Shown: in pieces, positions 24,806 to 33,942 of the stretch | Layout: each line of letters opens with the position of its first letter | How positions within the stretch are numbered: the first letter of the stretch is position 1 | NCBI GenBank assembly: GCA_964489885.1 | Contig: CAZAZX010000003.1 | Span: 47,761-111,760 of the forward strand | DNA length: 64,000 bases | Source: CAKOTZ01 sp964489885 | Lineage (GTDB): Bacteria; Bacillota; Clostridia; TANB77; CAG-508 | Direction of reading: 5' to 3' | Notes under the pieces: model-generated | Database searches by the model: none | What the model was told of the DNA's origin: nothing | What the model saw: the letters and a program-made list of their open reading frames with translations, nothing else | Program-made: the position numbers and the translations under genes

Positions 24806-27511
24806 TTATATGTTCAAAGTACCTTCTTCATCCATTATTAATAATAACATCTCAGATGCTGACCACAAGTGTGTTGGTGCTATTCTATTATTTATATAAT
24901 AAGATTCATCTAGCATTTTGGTTGATTCAAAGTTAGCTTTTGAGCCACACATTTCATACGATAAAGGATAAATATTGCTATTTGCGTAAAATGGAACTTT
25001 TTTAAAGTAGTGATATTGTGCTATTCCCAAATATTGAAAATGTCTTCCAACATAATATCCTCTATATTCTTTTGTTCCTCCTTCATTCCACCATGTTAGT
25101 TGGTTATATTCTCCGCTTCTTTCTTCCCATATTTTATTTAGATTGTTCACCATTGAAAGCTTACTAATTCCTAAATCATACCATTTATTCTGGTACACTT
25201 CTTTAACAGAACCATCTGTTAATCCAGATATATAATTTCCGTTCTTATTTTCACTTGCTAACCTATTTGCTTCTGCTATAATTTTATTTACTAATTCCTT
25301 ATGTTCATTTTCTGATGTTGATATTATATACAATAGTTCTCCTAAATTATCAGGTTTAGAGGCACCATTTTGATTATCATATACGTTTTCAATATTATCT
25401 ATAAACTTTTCAATTAAATCAGTATTATTAGTGTTTTTTAACACCATTGCAGCTAATGCGGCATCTCTATACCATACATCATCATATACTAAAATATTTG
25501 GTATTGGTTTACTATCTTTAATATTAAATAAAATTTCAGAATAAAGGACTTTTTCTACATTTGGATATTTTCCATTTGAAAAATCTTTTAAGTTAATTTT
25601 AGTATTATCAAGTGCCTCTGTTGTATTATTATCATTTATGAAAATTCCGTCCTCATTTTCATAAATTTTAATAAAGTGATTATCAATTGTTTGAATGATG
25701 ACTGTATACTCATTTGGTATTACAAGAAAATCTTTTACATTCCATTTTTTTATTACTTTTTTGTTTTCTATATCATTTAGCCTATTTGTGTTAAAAATTA
25801 TTTTCTTTCTATTTCCCATACCAAAAAAGTAAAAATTCTTACTTGATGAAACATTTGTTAAATTACAATCATGATTTTTTACAAATGTTTCATATTCTTT
25901 GAGATAGTTTTGATAAGATTTATACTCATTCGAAAAATTTCTTTTTAAATCATTTGTTATAGTTGTACTTTGAATTTTTTCACTTATATTAAAGCCCATA
26001 AAATTCCCGTAATTTGGTGTTATTGAAATTCCAATAAAAACTGTTTTTAATAAAATAACTAAAGCTATCAATCCAACTATATTTAAAATTTGTATATCTT
26101 TATTTCTTATCTCGTTTATCAATTTCTGAATTGCTTTTATTATTAAGAAAAATATCAAACTTACAAATATTACAAAAAATAATAAAAATAAAATTAGTTC
26201 TATATTGCTAAAGTGCGAAGTAAAATATGGTCTTGGAAGTATCTTTTCATTTATTTTTAAAATAGTAAAAAATTCTTTTAAATTTTTTGTTATTTCACAT
26301 AACAATATTGCTACTAAAATAATAAAGTTTACTTTTTCTACTTTAGCACTTTTTATCTCTCCAAAATTAATAATCAATAATAAAAATGGTAAGTAAATTA
26401 AGTTTTGAGAATATAAAAAGCTTTCTGAATTTCCATATATAAAATGTAAAGTTGTATTAAAAATTAATGTCAGTAATAGCCCTACATTCATCCATACATT
26501 ATTTTTAAAATTCCTAATAGTGTAATATAAAACCAACATATAGAAAAGAATTGATATAATTAAAAATGGCTGTACTTTATCTGAAAAATAATAAGATGTT
26601 GAATCAGTCTTATAAATATTTTCATCAAAATTTGTATTATATATATCGGAACTAATAAAGCCATTCAAATACATATTATTTATTACATTTTTTAAATTTT
26701 TCTCCATTGAGTCAATTCTCATATAATTTACTTCTTCTGTTGAATTATTTTCTACATTTGTAATAATAGCTGTGTTATGCCAAACCATATTTTGATAAAA
26801 AGATAAAAATACACATAAAATCAGTGTTATTATGTTTACTATTAAAAAACTTTTTGCTTTTAATTTGTTGCTTAATAACAATATTATAGTTGCAATTATA
26901 AAAACAAAATAGTTAGTAATTGTTACAGATATATTAAATATTCCTAAAAGAATTAGATAGTAAACCATATTTTTTTCATTTACTTTATTTTTAAATATTT
27001 TAGCAACATAATACCATAATAGCAATAAAAATAATTGTGAATAGCAATATGTTTCAATTATAGCTGAAAATACAATATTCGAAAAAGTAAAACCAAAAAC
27101 TAATGAAATAATGATTTTGTATTTTGTTGAAATATTGTATAGTGTTCCTATTTTATAAACAATAGCTACGGAAATTGCTGAAACAATACTTGATAATATT
27201 ATACAAGTTAGAGTTGTATTTGAAATTAATCCATTTAATATTAAAACTATAGGTTGAAAAAATAAAACAAATAGAGGATGTACTTTTGTTCTATAATGAT
27301 TTCTAAACACATCTCCTAAATCAGCCTCTACTCTATTTATATCGGAACCAAAAATAATATCATTAGTTGTTAAATCACTAAAATATGATAAAAACATCCC
27401 TAAAGTTAAATATACTATGAAGAAAAAAATAAATATTAGTCCTTCTATTTTTCTATCTTTATTTGTTTTAAAATATTTTTTTACAAAATTTAGTGCTTTT
27501 AAATTATACAT
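24806..27511 (-). CDS. Large multi-pass membrane glycosyltransferase-like protein with C-terminal soluble domain
   Basis: 901 residues. The N-terminal 500 residues contain about a dozen hydrophobic spans in the style of GT39/GT83/ArnT-type (GT-C) glycosyltransferases; the acidic stretch GSDINRVEADLGDVF in the first outer loop is where such enzymes place catalytic acids. The C-terminal 400 residues are soluble (WYRDAALAAMVLKNT, LTWWNEGGTKEYRGYY), rich in helices and Trp/Tyr, possibly an alpha/alpha-barrel carbohydrate-active or binding domain. It overlaps the UbiA-family gene by 8 nt, so the two are coupled. Substrate unknown. Confidence 0.65.
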   Translation of the reverse strand: MYNLKALNFVKKYFKTNKDRKIEGLIFIFFFIVYLTLGMFLSYFSDLTTNDIIFGSDINRVEADLGDVFRNHYRTKVHPLFVLFFQPIVLILNGLISNTTLTCIILSSIVSAISVAIVYKIGTLYNISTKYKIIISLVFGFTFSNIVFSAIIETYCYSQLFLLLLWYYVAKIFKNKVNEKNMVYYLILLGIFNISVTITNYFVFIIATIILLLSNKLKAKSFLIVNIITLILCVFLSFYQNMVWHNTAIITNVENNSTEEVNYMRIDSMEKNLKNVINNMYLNGFISSDIYNTNFDENIYKTDSTSYYFSDKVQPFLIISILFYMLVLYYTIRNFKNNVWMNVGLLLTLIFNTTLHFIYGNSESFLYSQNLIYLPFLLLIINFGEIKSAKVEKVNFIILVAILLCEITKNLKEFFTILKINEKILPRPYFTSHFSNIELILFLLFFVIFVSLIFFLIIKAIQKLINEIRNKDIQILNIVGLIALVILLKTVFIGISITPNYGNFMGFNISEKIQSTTITNDLKRNFSNEYKSYQNYLKEYETFVKNHDCNLTNVSSSKNFYFFGMGNRKKIIFNTNRLNDIENKKVIKKWNVKDFLVIPNEYTVIIQTIDNHFIKIYENEDGIFINDNNTTEALDNTKINLKDFSNGKYPNVEKVLYSEILFNIKDSKPIPNILVYDDVWYRDAALAAMVLKNTNNTDLIEKFIDNIENVYDNQNGASKPDNLGELLYIISTSENEHKELVNKIIAEANRLASENKNGNYISGLTDGSVKEVYQNKWYDLGISKLSMVNNLNKIWEERSGEYNQLTWWNEGGTKEYRGYYVGRHFQYLGIAQYHYFKKVPFYANSNIYPLSYEMCGSKANFESTKMLDESYYINNRIAPTHLWSASEMLLLIMDEEGTLNI

Positions 27512-28373
27512 ACATTACAACTCCCATATAAAGAACATAAACTAGCGATAATATTTTTAATGTTGTATCACTTTGTAGTACATCAATTGGGTCAGCTAAA
27601 GATTCTTTTTCAATTATAAGACTATATTTTAGCATAATCATAATAACCAAGCAAATGCTCCATATTAATAATTGATTATCATTTTTTAATATACACCATA
27701 GAGAATAAAATACTAAAGTCACTGCTAAAAACACATACATATTATTTGTAAGAAAATTGTCATTATAATATTTTAAAACCTCTCTTTTGGATTCTTTAAC
27801 TATTCTTAATTCTCCTCTGCGTTTTCCTATTACAAAGAATATAGACAAAGAAAGAATTGTTAAATATAACCAGTTAGATACTTCTATTCCTGTAATTTGA
27901 CCTCCATATAAAACTCTTATAACAAAACCGAAAGTTAAAATTGCAATATCTATGATTGGGACATTTTTTAATCCCTTACTATATAAAATATTTAATATAA
28001 CATAAGATATCATCATTAAAATTGATATTATGTTCTGTTTAATATCAAGTAACCCACATATAAATAATAAAACTTGTATCGTCATACTAATTATTAATAA
28101 TATACATAAAATTATCTTTGCCCTTTTCATAGATATTTGGCCTGATGCTATTGGTCTCAATTTTTTCGTTGGATGCTTCCTATCTTTTTCAACATCACAT
28201 AAGTCGTTAAATATGTATACAACCGAAGTAATTAATGAAAATGATACAAATGCTATACAAGTTGTTATTAGTAATTTAATATTCAATAAACTACCACTAA
28301 ATATTAGCGGTAAAAATATTAATGTGTTTTTTACATAATGATTTACTCTAAGCAATTTAAAATATTTTTTCAT
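27504..28373 (-). CDS. UbiA-family prenyltransferase, decaprenyl-phosphate phosphoribosyltransferase-like
   Basis: 289 residues, about nine membrane spans. The first Asp-rich motif NDLCDVEKDRKHPTKK (near 55-70) followed by RPIASG is characteristic of the DPPR-synthase branch of the UbiA superfamily, which transfers phosphoribose from PRPP to a polyprenyl phosphate. That product feeds polyprenyl-phosphoryl pentose donors for cell-surface glycans in Actinobacteria. Its flanks, two membrane glycosyltransferase-like genes, fit such a pathway. AAGGGG ribosome binding site 6 nt before ATG. Confidence 0.8.
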   Translation of the reverse strand: MKKYFKLLRVNHYVKNTLIFLPLIFSGSLLNIKLLITTCIAFVSFSLITSVVYIFNDLCDVEKDRKHPTKKLRPIASGQISMKRAKIILCILLIISMTIQVLLFICGLLDIKQNIISILMMISYVILNILYSKGLKNVPIIDIAILTFGFVIRVLYGGQITGIEVSNWLYLTILSLSIFFVIGKRRGELRIVKESKREVLKYYNDNFLTNNMYVFLAVTLVFYSLWCILKNDNQLLIWSICLVIMIMLKYSLIIEKESLADPIDVLQSDTTLKILSLVYVLYMGVVMYV

Positions 28374-28384
28374 TTTTTCCCCTT

Positions 28385-29833
28385 TTAATACACACAGATA
28401 TATGCTATGTTCCCTTCAAATTTTATTTGTTCTTCACTAAATTCATTCCAATCTTTACCTGCAAAATACTTATCGTATGTACTTCGGCTCATATAGTATT
28501 TTTCTAGTTTTCTATTTAAAAAGTATTCTACAAAGGCTTTATTAGAGTACTTTGGTAAAATTCCTTTTGTAGTAAACATTGTAGTTTTATAATTGTTATA
28601 AGTTTTAGTAAAATTTTTATCACTGCAAAAAGCAACTTTTTCAATTTTTATATTATTATCTTCTTCGTATTTTGTTATAACATCACAAATTTGCTTTCCA
28701 TATATAGCATCTAGTTCATTAGTTTTTTGATTTATTATTCCAATATGCCAGAAACTATAAAAATTAATTGCTATTGCCATAATTGAAAGAATGCTCAATG
28801 CAATATCATAATATTTATTTCTTTTAGATAAAAAAATCAAATATATTATTGAAATTCCAACCATTGCACCTATTGATGCTGATTGTCTAGCTGAAATGCT
28901 TATATTTCCAAGCATAGCTGATGGCATAATGCATAAAATAATTGCAAGCAATGCTAGCGCTATGTATTTTATTATATCAATCATTTTCCCCTGAAGTGCA
29001 AATAAAATGATTGTTAATGCTATCGCAATAAACACATAAAATCTAGGATGTAAGTAGAAGCAAAAAACATCCATTCTTCTAATTAAAAACAAAGTTTGCC
29101 AAATCATTTTTATTATGTTATGTAATGAGTAACCACTACCTTCTTCAAATCTTTTTGCCGGTTGTCCTAGTATGTTATTTGCTATTAATATTATTGCAAA
29201 TGTCGCTAAAACAGCTATTATGCAATCAATTATAATAAATAAAAATTTTTTTATAAACTTACCTTTTTCATTCTTCAATAAAATTAACAGAACAGCAATT
29301 ATCACAAAAAAGCATATCGTTCCTTGATATGAAATAGCTGCAAATAATATTAATAACATACTTTTAATAAATTTGTTTTCGTTAATTGCCATTGCAGCCA
29401 ATGTTCCAAGCAACATTGATAAACTCATAACTATATTTTCAGTGTATGCGAAATGTTCTATTACCATTGGATTAAGCACAGTTAAAAATGAACCAATTAA
29501 TAAAAGATATTTTTCAAATTTGCTTGAATCTTTTTTTAAGTTTAATAAATACTCAAAAAGTATGTATATAGTAATGCTATATATAAAAATTGAAATTATA
29601 TTTACTGCAACAAAATAAACCGGCATTGGAATATGTAAAATATTTCCTAAATTTAATAGTAAAAATTGTATTAGCCTTCCATCTGAAATAGATATTTTGC
29701 TAAACTCTACATATCCCATTGAAATGTCCCAATATATATCAGTTATCAAATGAAACTTGATAAATATCCCACACATTAAAAATGCTGAAATTAAAATAAT
29801 TGTAAAATACTTTAAGTTTATTTTCCTTAACAC
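28385..29833 (-). CDS. Multi-pass membrane protein, GtrII-like glycosyltransferase
   Basis: 482 residues with about ten to eleven membrane spans and a short soluble C-terminus. The N-terminal outer loop (HLITDIYWDISMGYVEFSK, then DGRLIQFLLLNLGN) matches the pattern of the GtrII/glucosyltransferase family (PF14264 as I recall it). Start is a GTG 8 nt after AAGGG. First gene of a three-gene operon with the UbiA-family enzyme and the 901-residue protein; inferred to modify a surface polymer from a polyprenyl-linked donor. Confidence 0.65.
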   Translation of the reverse strand: MLRKINLKYFTIILISAFLMCGIFIKFHLITDIYWDISMGYVEFSKISISDGRLIQFLLLNLGNILHIPMPVYFVAVNIISIFIYSITIYILFEYLLNLKKDSSKFEKYLLLIGSFLTVLNPMVIEHFAYTENIVMSLSMLLGTLAAMAINENKFIKSMLLILFAAISYQGTICFFVIIAVLLILLKNEKGKFIKKFLFIIIDCIIAVLATFAIILIANNILGQPAKRFEEGSGYSLHNIIKMIWQTLFLIRRMDVFCFYLHPRFYVFIAIALTIILFALQGKMIDIIKYIALALLAIILCIMPSAMLGNISISARQSASIGAMVGISIIYLIFLSKRNKYYDIALSILSIMAIAINFYSFWHIGIINQKTNELDAIYGKQICDVITKYEEDNNIKIEKVAFCSDKNFTKTYNNYKTTMFTTKGILPKYSNKAFVEYFLNRKLEKYYMSRSTYDKYFAGKDWNEFSEEQIKFEGNIAYICVY

Positions 29834-29926
29834 CTTAAATTCCCTTCTTTAGTAAAATAATTTTCGATAAAATTATATCAAACATGATATTTTTTTACAA
29901 TGATATTTTAATATTTGATAAAAAAG

Positions 29927-29970
29927 AAGTTCAATAAGATATAATCAACTTTGTCTTATTGAACTTTTTT
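29927..29970. terminator. Bidirectional terminator between alaS and the glycosylation operon
   Basis: Perfect 13-bp stem (29927-29939 with 29954-29966) flanked by A and T tracts. It follows alaS on the minus strand. Confidence 0.8.
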
Positions 29971-30000
29971 ATTGTGAAACAACAATGTTCTTCTTATTCT
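29967..30000. repeat. Short dispersed repeat (copy 2)
   Basis: TTTTATTGTGAAACAACAAT followed by GTTC and TTCTTATT. It shares a 22-nt block (one mismatch) and the TTCTTAT end with the copy at 48947, and more loosely with 15055. It overlaps the alaS stop. Confidence 0.45.
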
Positions 30001-31745
30001 AATATAGCCTTTATTCTTCTTACTCCAGCTGAACTTGCTTCTTCTTTTTTTATTTTAAACTTACCTAGTTTTCCTGTACTTGTTACATGTGGTCCTCCAC
30101 ATATTTCTTTTGATACATTTCCAATTGTATAAACTGTAACTTCATCAGGATATTTTTCTATAAACATACACTCTGCTCCTGAATTTACAGCATCTTGTTT
30201 TTTCATTGTTTCAACAGTAACTGGCAAATCCTCTTCTATCCACTTGTTTACTAAATCTTCAGTAGCTTTTTTCTCTTCATCTGTTAATTTATGGTCACAA
30301 TTAAAATCAAATCTCATTCTTTCTGCAGTTATATTTGAACCTCTTTGATGACAATTTGAATCTACAGTGATTTTTAATGCTGCATTAAGTAAGTGTGTTG
30401 CTGTATGATACTTAACTTCTTGTTCTCCAGAACCTGCTAATCCACCCTTAAATTTCTTATCACTACCCATTTTTGACTTTTCTTGGTGTGATTTAAATAG
30501 TTTATCAACTTCATTCATATCTACCTTAAATCCATTTTCTGTTGCAAGCTCTTTTGTTACTTCTGGTGGGAAACCATAAGTTTCATAAAGCTTGAATATG
30601 CTTTCGCTTTCTATTGTATCTTTTCCTTCAGCTTTAAGCTTATTTAAAACTTTATTAAATTCTCTTTCACCCTTATTTAATGTTTTAATGAATTTATTTT
30701 TTTCTTCTATTATTGTTTCTTTAATTATATCTTTTTTAGTTTGTAATTCTGGATACATCTCTTTCAATGAATCAATATTAAATTCTATTAAATCTCCCAA
30801 TTTTTCTAAATCAATTTCCATTTTATTTAGGTGACGAGTCATTCTACGAATTAGTCTTCTTAATATGTATCCTCTATCAATATTACTTGGTCTTACACCA
30901 TCATAAACTATCATTATGCTTGCTCTTAAGTGTTCTGCAACAATTCTTCTACTTTCAATACTATCAATTTTAGACAATCTCTTAAGTTCAGTCATAACAG
31001 GTTCAAATAAATCTGTTTCAAATACTGTTGGTTTACCTTGTAAAAGCATTGCCATTCTTTCAAGTCCAAGTCCTGTATCAACATTTTTTTGTTTAAGTTT
31101 TGAATATCCGTTTTTATCTTTGTAATATTCCATAAAAACATTATTCCAAATTTCAACATATTTACCACAGTCACAAGATGGTTGACAGTCAGGTCCACAA
31201 GCTGGTTTACCTGTATCATAAAACATTTCTGTATCTGGTCCACATGGTCCTTCTTCTCCTGCAATCCACCAATTATCATCTTTTCCATAATAATAAATAT
31301 GTCCATCTAAAATTCCTGCTTTTTTCCAACATTCTGCTGCAATTTCATCTCTTGGGCAATCTTCATCACCTTTAAATACAGTTACAGATAATTTTTCTAC
31401 TGGAATTTCTAAAACTTTAGTTAAAAATTCAAAGCTCATTGCAATTGACTCTTCTTTAAAATAATCTCCTAAAGACCAATTCCCAAGCATTTCAAAATAT
31501 GTTAGATGTCTATTATCTCCAACTTCATCTATATCATTTGTACGTAAACATTTTTGGTAATCTGTAAGGCGTTTTCCTTCTGGGTGCTTTTCTCCTAAAA
31601 GATATGGTACTAGTGGTTGCATTCCAGCTGTTGTAAATAAAACTGATGCATCATTTTCAGGTACAAGTGATGCACTTGGTATTATTTTATGCCCATGTGA
31701 TTCAAAAAATTTTAAATATTTATTTCTTATTTCTATTGCTTTCAT
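29994..31745 (-). CDS. alaS: Alanyl-tRNA synthetase, short form without C-terminal domain
   Basis: 583 residues instead of about 875. The aminoacylation core (LFTTAGMQPLVPYLLG, GNWSLGDYFKEESI, ERMAMLLQG) and the editing domain with its metal ligands (HTATHLLNAAL, then CGGPHV) are present; the protein ends at SSAGVRRIKAILE, exactly before the oligomerisation/DHHA1 C-Ala domain. A Cys-rich insertion (KPACGPDCQPSCDCGKYVEIWN) occurs where most bacterial enzymes have a short loop. The stop is followed by a terminator and no remnant of the missing domain, so this looks like a natural compact form. No T-box precedes it. Confidence 0.92.
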   Translation of the reverse strand: MKAIEIRNKYLKFFESHGHKIIPSASLVPENDASVLFTTAGMQPLVPYLLGEKHPEGKRLTDYQKCLRTNDIDEVGDNRHLTYFEMLGNWSLGDYFKEESIAMSFEFLTKVLEIPVEKLSVTVFKGDEDCPRDEIAAECWKKAGILDGHIYYYGKDDNWWIAGEEGPCGPDTEMFYDTGKPACGPDCQPSCDCGKYVEIWNNVFMEYYKDKNGYSKLKQKNVDTGLGLERMAMLLQGKPTVFETDLFEPVMTELKRLSKIDSIESRRIVAEHLRASIMIVYDGVRPSNIDRGYILRRLIRRMTRHLNKMEIDLEKLGDLIEFNIDSLKEMYPELQTKKDIIKETIIEEKNKFIKTLNKGEREFNKVLNKLKAEGKDTIESESIFKLYETYGFPPEVTKELATENGFKVDMNEVDKLFKSHQEKSKMGSDKKFKGGLAGSGEQEVKYHTATHLLNAALKITVDSNCHQRGSNITAERMRFDFNCDHKLTDEEKKATEDLVNKWIEEDLPVTVETMKKQDAVNSGAECMFIEKYPDEVTVYTIGNVSKEICGGPHVTSTGKLGKFKIKKEEASSAGVRRIKAILE

Positions 31746-31860
31746 AATATCGTATCCTTCCGCTTTGATTATTCAATACATTAAAGTATATCATATTTTA
31801 GGTTATTTGCAACATTTTTGGTAAAATTTGTATCAAAACTGAATTTTACGATTACAAATA

Positions 31861-32952
31861 TTATTCTTTTTCAAATTCAATTACTATTTCTTCCCCTGTA
31901 TTTGTAAACATATGAACTTTTATAGTGTTTGTAGCATCAAATGAAGTTAAATTAAATGTTTGATGATAATTACTAATTGTGTTTTCCTTTCCATTCTCTA
32001 TACCATATCCTCCATCTCCATCACTTCTTTGAGCAGTTTCAAATTTCTTTCCATCACTTGTTTCCACATATTCTTTTTGAATAGCAATTTTATCATAAAT
32101 ACTTTTTGGTGTACTTGTTTTTAACAAGCTATAATTTATTTTATCTGTTTTAATTTCTGGAATTGATATTTTAAATGCGGTATTTGATAATGTTGCAGTA
32201 ATTGTATTTAAGTTAATACTACTGTCTGTACATTTTTTAGCAGAATATATAATTGTTTTTCTATTATAAAATTCTTCTGGAACATCATATTCAAAATTCC
32301 AATTTCCCTCATATATTTTATTAATAGCATAATAATTATCAGCTTCTTTAGCAGATATTTTGGTCAATTTTATTGATAAATGTTTGCTTCTAGGAAATTT
32401 TTCTGGATTTCCTGTTGCTGTTAAAGAAACAATAAATTCGTGTTCATTTTTTTTATTATGCGAAATGCTATATGCACCTTTATAAGAAGTTTCAAGACCT
32501 AAATCCGAAACCAAATCATAAGTATTAAAAACAATTTTCCCTGTTTCATCAATTATCTTTAAGTCTACAAAATCTATACTTCCAAAATCCTTCATATCAT
32601 ATTCATCATCTAGTTTCATATCAAAGTTAATTGCAAAGTTATCATCATCCATCAACATAGAATCAACGTTTAATTCTATTCCATTTGCTTTTTTATATTC
32701 CGTTTTTTGTTCTGAAATATAACCATTATTTACAGCAATATCAACGCCATCACTCGCATTTGCTCCAAATTTATTTACAATATGACTTGTTGCAAATACA
32801 CCTCCTGTTATTAATACTAAGCTAAATACAGCTATTGCAACTTTCTTACCTATATCTAATTTATTTCTTTTCATTTCAAAATTTTCCTCCTCATTAAATT
32901 TAGATATAGCTATTCTTTTGTGTAATTTTTTTATAAGTTCTTTCTCATTCAT
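31861..32952 (-). CDS. DUF4179-type membrane protein, partner of the ECF sigma factor
   Basis: 363 residues: a cytoplasmic N-terminal segment of about 32 residues, one membrane span (about 34-53, AIAVFSLVLITGGVFA) and a large extracytoplasmic beta-rich domain. The layout is that of DUF4179 proteins, which are encoded directly after ECF sigma factors in Firmicutes and probably act as anti-sigma or sensor proteins. It starts 4 nt after the sigma gene stop, so it is coupled. No zf-HC2 motif is seen. Confidence 0.7.
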   Translation of the reverse strand: MNEKELIKKLHKRIAISKFNEEENFEMKRNKLDIGKKVAIAVFSLVLITGGVFATSHIVNKFGANASDGVDIAVNNGYISEQKTEYKKANGIELNVDSMLMDDDNFAINFDMKLDDEYDMKDFGSIDFVDLKIIDETGKIVFNTYDLVSDLGLETSYKGAYSISHNKKNEHEFIVSLTATGNPEKFPRSKHLSIKLTKISAKEADNYYAINKIYEGNWNFEYDVPEEFYNRKTIIYSAKKCTDSSINLNTITATLSNTAFKISIPEIKTDKINYSLLKTSTPKSIYDKIAIQKEYVETSDGKKFETAQRSDGDGGYGIENGKENTISNYHQTFNLTSFDATNTIKVHMFTNTGEEIVIEFEKE

Positions 32953-32956
32953 ATAT

Positions 32957-33475
32957 TTAATCCTTTCTTAATTTTCTTTTTATTCTATATAATCTAGTTG
33001 ATACATTGTATCTTGTTATACTTAATTCTTTAGCTATATCTTCAATTGATTTAGAATTATAGTAAAAATCTTCAAAAATCTTTATATCTATTGCTTTCAT
33101 TTTATTTAATTTATTTTCTATTTTTTTAATTTCTTCCATATTTTCTAGAAGTTCGTAATCATTATTTTCATAATATAAACTATTTTCAAAATCAGAAATA
33201 TCATAATGTATTTTTTTCTTTTTAAAATAATCTTTTACAACATTTCTTGTAATTCCTGCAACATAAGGACTTAAGCTTTTATTGTAATCCAATTTATTTT
33301 GATTTTTCCATAATATAAAGAAAATATCCAATACTATTTCTTCTTTATCGCTTTCATTTATTGCATTTGACATATTAGAAATAATTTTTTCAACATAGTT
33401 TGTATAATTATTAATTATCTCGTCTATATCTAATTCATTTTTTCTAATATAGTCTTTTATAATTCCTTTTTTCAA
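32957..33475 (-). CDS. ECF-type RNA polymerase sigma factor
   Basis: 172 residues with region 2 (about 25-95; DIFFILWKNQNKLDYNKSLSPYVAGITRNVVKDYFKKK) and region 4 (about 115-170; DIKIFEDFYYNSKSIEDIAKELSITRYNVSTRLYRIKRKL). Forms a regulatory pair with the following DUF4179 gene; the regulon is not visible. Confidence 0.88.
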   Translation of the reverse strand: MKKGIIKDYIRKNELDIDEIINNYTNYVEKIISNMSNAINESDKEEIVLDIFFILWKNQNKLDYNKSLSPYVAGITRNVVKDYFKKKKIHYDISDFENSLYYENNDYELLENMEEIKKIENKLNKMKAIDIKIFEDFYYNSKSIEDIAKELSITRYNVSTRLYRIKRKLRKD

Positions 33476-33577
33476 TTAGATCTAAATTCCTTTCTTTATT
33501 TTAAGATATCTTACAACTATATATTGGCTTTAATAATTAAAATATAACACTTTTTTAAAATTTATTCCAAATTAAAA

Positions 33578-33610
33578 AAAGCTGATTATTCAATTAGAAT
33601 AACCAGCTTT
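33578..33610 (-). terminator. Terminator downstream of the tRNA-Gln/scar region
   Basis: Stem AAAGCTGATTATTC/GAATAACCAGCTTT (one mismatch) with a T-run on the minus strand. It ends whatever transcript passes through the tRNA and gene fragment. Confidence 0.7.
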
Positions 33611-33627
33611 AATATTTATTATATTCA

Positions 33628-33799
33628 ATTAATAAATTTCATTTGCCTCATCTTGTGTTATTAAATTTTGTTGTAATGCAAAATCAACTTGCTTTTTTCT
33701 CTCTGTTTTATCTTCAATGCCTTTTAGATGTTCTATTAATTCACTATGGTCATCTACTATCTTTCCATCTCTAGTGAATAGATAATTGCCTAAATATGT
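33628..33799 (-). pseudogene. C-terminal gene fragment downstream of tRNA-Gln
   Basis: An open frame of 56 codons (TYLGNYLFTRDGKIVDDHS... ending DEANEIY and TAA) bounded upstream by TGA and lacking any ATG, GTG or TTG start. The residues look protein-like, with a charged helix at the end. It begins 17 nt after the tRNA 3' end, the place where integrases often recombine, so it is probably the tail of a gene left by an excised or degraded element. Family not recognised. Confidence 0.55.
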
Positions 33800-33815
33800 T
33801 CAAAAGCCCTTATTT

Positions 33816-33891
33816 TGGCTGGGGTACTAGGATTCGAACCTAGGAAATGTCGGAATCAGAATCCGATGCCTTACCACTTGGCGATACCCCA
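33816..33891 (-). tRNA. tRNA-Gln (anticodon CTG)
   Basis: 76 nt with encoded CCA. Acceptor TGGGGTA pairs with TACCCCA, discriminator G; D arm GCCAAGTGGTAAGGC; anticodon stem TCGGA/TCCGA with loop TTCTGAT (CTG); T arm CTAGGTTCGAATCCTAG. The U1-A72 pair and G73 match bacterial tRNA-Gln. Confidence 0.95.
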
Positions 33892-33899
33892 AAATATGT

Positions 33900-33938
33900 A
33901 TACCCCTCAGTTACTTTCCTCAGTTGACTGAGGGGTAT
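33900..33938 (-). terminator. Hairpin downstream of eno
   Basis: 12-bp stem ATACCCCTCAGT/ACTGAGGGGTAT; an internal CCTCAGTTGACTGAGG palindrome gives an alternative fold. The T-tract on the minus strand is weak, so part of eno transcription may continue into tRNA-Gln. Confidence 0.55.
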
Positions 33939-33942
33939 GTTT

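Noticed and set aside
30992..31306. 104-codon minus-strand frame inside alaS
   Set aside because: Same-strand alternative frame of a conserved synthetase; no ribosome binding site.
33900..33938. Riboswitch downstream of eno
   Set aside because: Only a simple hairpin with nested palindrome; a terminator is the simpler reading.
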